Assembly: GCA_949775045.1 (NCBI GenBank)
Contig: OX459102.1
Span: 11,612,201-11,676,200, forward strand
From: Metridium senile
Lineage: Eukaryota; Cnidaria; Anthozoa; Actiniaria; Metridiidae
Direction of reading: 5' to 3'
Length of the DNA: 64,000 nucleotides
The notes under the pieces are model-generated. The model was not told where the DNA came from and searched no databases. It saw only the letters and a program-made list of their open reading frames with translations. The translations under genes and the position numbers were made by a program. Each line of letters opens with the position of its first letter. Position 1 is the first letter of the stretch. Below are positions 59,436 through 64,000 of this stretch, piece after piece.

Positions 59436-61795
59436 TTGATCTGCCTACCATATTTTTATTCACACTGTAATGGCAACTGATTTTACATCAAAGGATGAAG
59501 CAATACTGGCAGTCATGCAATGGAAGAAAAAGTGGACTTTAAGTTGTGTACATTCCATCTCAATTCTCATTTCGCGATACACTTAATTCTCAATAACTTT
59601 TGACATATAATAGATAATGAGATAAAAGCAATTGATGTCTAGCTCTTGTTCTGAAACATGTTTGGTTTATCCCTACCAGCCGTCTCAACACCTGATGATG
59701 AACGTCTGTTTTTTGTAATATATCTCTTTTCACCTTCCTTTTATATAATTTTCATCATAATATACAATTCCATTATAGCTGTTACCAGGTGCGTGTATCC
59801 TGCTTGAGCTCAAATCCGCTTGCTCCATTATTCACATTAACCACTTGTTCAAGTTTAAATGCTTTATTACCCATTATCAATTCACATGCACTTTCCTAAC
59901 CTACATCTCTTCCCTATTTGCTATCAATACTTAAACACGTTCCTGTCACACCAATAAATCCCTATATTACAATTACAATTATCAAATAACCTAATCTTCT
60001 TAGTTAATACATCCATTGATATAGAATTTAAATAAATACACTGCCCTCTTTGAGACATTGTAAAATGCTATTACTGTTATATTACTGTTGTTATGATTAT
60101 TCTTTCCATACCGCACTAGAAGTGCCTTTTAGTTTTATTTCAATTTTCAATATATTATCTCCTCTCCTCTATATACACATATGGCCCAATTTCAATCCCA
60201 GACAAATAAATCATGTACATATGCCCACTATTACAGTCTCCTCTTTATTACCCATATAAATTAGCATTTTGGTTGCAGTTTTCCTCCCTATATAAACTTG
60301 GCTTTCTAAATTACAGTTCTACTCTAGTGAATGTCCCTTAATGCAGTTCTATCCCTTCTAATAAATCTGTGTGGACTAGTAGCGCGAAAAACATTTTTAT
60401 ATTGTATCTTAGAACATAAAACATTTTCTAACTTACAGCGCAACGCGTAAAAGTATGGTCACTGATAATGTATTCGCATACTTCTGTCTCGCCATCGATC
60501 CAATCAGCGTTGTAGGATTGTGTTATCTTGTCGCTGATTGGATCGATTGCGAGACAGAAGTATGCGAATACATTATCAGTGGCCATACTTTTACGCGTTG
60601 CGCTGTAATTCCATTACACTAGAACACACATATATAGGCATTGGCATCTCGTTTTATTGACAATTATTGAAGATCAAGGTAATGAAAAAAAGTTTACAAG
60701 TTACACAACGTGGTGTACAGAGAGATACCTTTGAGTATCTACTTTAACAAACTAGCCCTATTTATACAATTACATCTCCCTAGAGTATAATTTACACAAT
60801 AATGCCTTAACATAACAGCACACTAGTATTCATTCCATATCGTTAGAAAATACATTAATGCTTTTTTTTATTCATTCTCAGTCATTGTTACAAATAATAT
60901 TTCTAAAATTACAATAATTAGGTAGTGTAAAAATGATTAAGAATAGAAGTCTAGAAAAAGCATGATATGCTTATAGAGTATAGACCCCTGATATAAAACT
61001 ACATTGATTTAAAATACAAATTGTAGATAAAATATTCAAATTATCGATTGGTATAATAATTAGTAAATTGATAATTGCAACCTATGATTTGTAATTAGAT
61101 TTATGAATTGTAACAAATATAATGTTCTATTTCACTTAAAATGAATCGAGTTACATAATTTCAAATATATTTTAATTCTCATTGATATATTTTAATAATA
61201 GTTCTTCTTTAATTATTATTTTTTAATTCTATTAATAGTGTTGCAATGGACTTGTAATTTTTTTTATTTGTTCCATATTAACGGTCGCATATAAGAAATT
61301 GAAAATTGACTAAGCTTAGTTTTTCTTGAAACAGCTAGTATGATAATTAGATGATTGCCTTGTGTTATGACAATGAATTTCAGAGTTTAGTTTAAAAAAT
61401 GGTCTGAATGTTTCAGATAGCTGAGAAGTATTTAAAAGATACATTTATTTAAGGAAGCATATGTTAAGTGTAGTTATGTCTTCTATTTTGAGAATGGACT
61501 CCTAAGAGTAGAAGAGCGGGATAGTGTGAGCATAATATGATAAATTTGTTATAGTTAATCTTATGACTTTTTTTAAGTTATCTGAAGCGTTTCTCAAGCG
61601 TATATTAACTCTAGCCGAAACAACCCTGCAAGTAGATCAATTATAGTACATATAGTAAGAACATTGTAGTCCATGCTGTAAACAAAGTTTACAATATATA
61701 TTAAAATACGGTCCCATAAGATGGAAAGACACTTTGTGCTTTGTTTTGTCGCTCTATAAAATCAAGATAATTAAGGTACTGTCAATAAAAGATTA
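59436..61795. repeat. Right arm, non-coding segment
   Basis: Inverted counterpart of 49865-51339 with about 760-850 extra bases. Two insertions account for most of these: about 60398-60858 and about 61358-61660. Confidence 0.78.
60434..60607. mobile_element. Hairpin MITE nested in the right arm
   Basis: Near-perfect arms of about 75 bp begin TACAGCGCAACGCGTAAAAG and end with the complement. The whole segment is absent from the left arm. Confidence 0.88.
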
Positions 61796-62164
61796 ATGTC
61801 TATTAAATACAACGGTCCAGGCGGCAGAACGCTCAAGTTCATTTTAAATGACTCGACATACCAGTGGAACGATGGTAGCTTCGTGATGTTCAACATCAGA
61901 ACCCATTATCTGGCCCAAATGGCTGAAATCTCTTCGCAGCTCCTAAAAAAAGTTCAAACCTCGAGCATGCATCGATCTACACGAACTAAAACGCCAACTG
62001 GATCTCTAGTCTTGCAGAACTTTACTGATAAATCCATTTGTTTGTGCACTCAGAAATACTCTCGAATAATTTCTTTAAAAACTCAAGTCATAACTTTGTC
62101 CTTCGAACGGATTGCGTTCTATCCTGAAGTTTTGGTGAGATTATTAAGCCACTTTGAATCTTGA
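61796..62164 (+). CDS. Hypothetical ORF in right arm (122 codons)
   Basis: Mirror copy of 49469-49864, reading outward toward the right end. The N-terminus differs (MSIKYNGPGGRTLKF against the longer left version) because of small indels near the start. From LKFILNDSTY onward it has only a few replacements and ends at the same TGA. Family unknown. Confidence 0.4.
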   Translation: MSIKYNGPGGRTLKFILNDSTYQWNDGSFVMFNIRTHYLAQMAEISSQLLKKVQTSSMHRSTRTKTPTGSLVLQNFTDKSICLCTQKYSRIISLKTQVITLSFERIAFYPEVLVRLLSHFES

Positions 62165-62542
62165 GAGGTAAAATTATGATCTTGCACATATTTTACTGTT
62201 TATTGCCGCCAACTTTGTCTGCAGGCTCATGATGAAACACGACGTATTTTACGTCATTTTTTATCATATGATCATGATAATAGACGTCTATAGCACTGCT
62301 ATTATACCTCTGGTATCTTATATACCTTCGGGGGCAGTTAAAGAAGTTACCGATTAGTAACCGAGTGACATACGATCGCTTTTAATACCAAATAGACTAA
62401 CATCACGAGATTGAAATAGGAGCTAGAAATATGACGAAGGGTCAATGGAATAACAAAGCAAACAAATAAACGACCGTTGGTAGCTATAAATAAACGGAGA
62501 TTACAAGCGAATACAAACGCAAACGATACTCTGCTGCCCATG

Positions 62543-62549
62543 GCAAAAT
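62543..62549 (+). repeat. Right target-site duplication GCAAAAT
   Basis: A perfect copy of 48263-48269, followed by GACGTATTTTGACGG. That is the satellite sequence expected to follow GCAAAAT in the empty site at 47724-47750. Confidence 0.9.
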
Positions 62550-64000
62550 GACGTATTTTGACGGATTTTGGTGGGCTATTGTCCATGCATTTTGATCGAA
62601 AATGACCTATTTTGACGCATTTTTGTGGGCTGTAGTCCATGCATTTTAGTCGAAAATGACCTATTTTGACGCATTTTCGTGGGCTATAGTCCATGCATTT
62701 TGATCGAAAATGACCTATTCTGTCGCATTTTCGTGTGCTATAGCCCATGCATTTTGGTCAAAAATGACCTATTTTGACGCATTTTGGTGGGCTATAGCCC
62801 ATGCGTTTTGGTCAAAAATGACCTATTTTGACGCATTTTGTTGGGCCATAGCCCATGCAGTTTGGTCAAAAATGAACTATTTTGGTGGGCTATAGTCCAT
62901 GCATTTTGGTCGAAAATGACGTATTTTGTCGCATTTTGGTGGGCTATAGTCCATGCATTTTGATCGAAAATGACCTATTTTGGTGGGCTATAGTCGATGC
63001 ATTTTGGTCGAAAATGATATTTCGATCAAAATGCATGGACTACAGTCCACCAAAATGCGTCAAAATAGGTCATTTTCGATCAAAATGCATGGACAATAGC
63101 CCACAAAAATGCGTCAAAATAGGTCATTTTCGATCAAAATGCCTGGACTATAGCCCACCAAAATGCGTCAAAATAGGTCATTTTCGATCAAAATGCATGG
63201 ACTATAGCCCACCGAAATAGGTCATTTTTGATCAAAATGCATGGACTATAGCCCACCAAAATACGTCATTTTTGACCAAACTGCATTGACTCTAACCCAC
63301 CAAAATGCGTCAAAATAGGTCATTTTCGACCAAAAGGCATGGACTATAGCCTACCAAAATACGTCATTTTCGATCAAAATGCATGGACTATAGCCCACCA
63401 AAATACGTCAAAATTGGTCATTTTCGATCAAAATGCATGGACTATATCCCACCAAAATACGTCAAAATAGGTCATTTTCGATCAGAATGCATGGACTATA
63501 GCCCACCAAAATGCGTCAAAATACGTCATTTTTGACCAAAATGCATGGACTATAGCCCAACAAAATTTCGTGGGCTATAGTCCATGCATTTTGGTCGAAA
63601 ATGACCTATTTTGACGCGTTTTGGTGGGCTATAGTCCATGCATTTTGGTCGAAAATGACGTATTTTGACGTATTTTGGTGGGCTATAGTCCATGCATTTT
63701 GTTCGAAAATGACGTATTTTGACGTATTTTGGTGGGCTATAGTCCATGCATTTTGTTCGAAAATGACGTATTTTGACGTATTTTGGTGGGCTATAGTCCA
63801 TGCAGTTTGGTCGAAAATGGCCTATTTTGGTGGGCTATAGTCCATGCATTTTGATCGAAAATGACCTATTTTGGTGGGCTATAGTCCATGCATTTTGGTC
63901 GAAAATGACCTATTTCGTTCAAAATGCATGGACTACAGCCCACCAAAATGCGTCAAAATAATTCATTTTCGATCAAAATGCATGGACAATAGCCCACCAA
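62550..64000. repeat. 54-bp minisatellite, right block with three orientation switches
   Basis: This continues the satellite interrupted by the element. Orientation flips near 63017, 63566 and 63916, with junctions that join two half units (for example GATATTTCGATC, CAAAATTTCGTGG). The window ends inside the array. Confidence 0.94.

Larger units (their letters stand above)
48270..62542. mobile_element. Giant near-palindromic (foldback-type) transposon, 14.3 kb
   Basis: The left end CATGGGCAGCAGAGTATCG and the right end, its complement, extend into long inverted arms: 48270-51340 against 59440-62542, continuing as opposing tandem arrays that meet near 55156. A perfect 7-bp target duplication flanks it, and the satellite on either side reads continuously if the element is removed. 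Arm ORFs of 122-131 codons are mirrored. I recognise no transposase. Terminal CATG and a 7-bp duplication would be compatible with P- or Dada-type DNA transposons, but that is a weak inference. Foldback/TU-type elements are the nearest structural comparison. Confidence 0.85.

Overview
This is animal nuclear DNA: AT-rich, intron-rich and crowded with short foldback transposons, tRNA-derived SINEs and tandem arrays. It carries two recognisable metazoan genes, both on the + strand. The HBP1-type gene (AXH plus HMG box) restricts it to animals. The density and style of the MITEs suggest a marine invertebrate, perhaps an anthozoan cnidarian, but that placement is only an impression.

Layout. (1) Positions 1-9284 hold the last nine coding exons (285 residues) of AATF/Che-1, a nucleolar ribosome-biogenesis and transcription-associated protein. 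Its 5' end lies outside the window. Introns hold a SINE, a (TA)-rich microsatellite, a mariner-like TIR element and several MITEs, and one 3' splice site has been tandemly copied. (2) 9285-33077 has no protein gene I can support. It contains a promoter-like, CpG-richer block ending in a good splice donor at 13966 (a possible 5' UTR exon of the next gene), a second such candidate at 29083, many MITEs and six or more tandem arrays. (3) 33078-42898 holds a complete eight-coding-exon HBP1-like gene, 411 codons. A C2H2 zinc finger is encoded by the first coding exon, followed by an AXH domain and an HMG box. All exon phases join. The first coding intron opens with about 20 copies of a 25-bp repeat carrying a perfect kappaB-type palindrome. 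(4) 42899-45150 is non-coding with MITEs. (5) 45152-48262 and 62550-64000 are a 54-bp minisatellite in blocks of alternating orientation, with a 200-N gap. (6) 48270-62542 is one 14.3-kb near-palindromic element inserted in that minisatellite, flanked by a perfect 7-bp target duplication. Its arms carry a mirrored ORF of 122-131 codons, and its core consists of two opposing arrays of a roughly 470-bp unit that each carry a small conserved ORF.

The most unusual item is the giant palindromic element. It has precise ends, a matching empty site in the neighbouring satellite, foldback architecture and no recognisable transposase. AATF and HBP1 are neighbours only; nothing in the sequence shows joint regulation.
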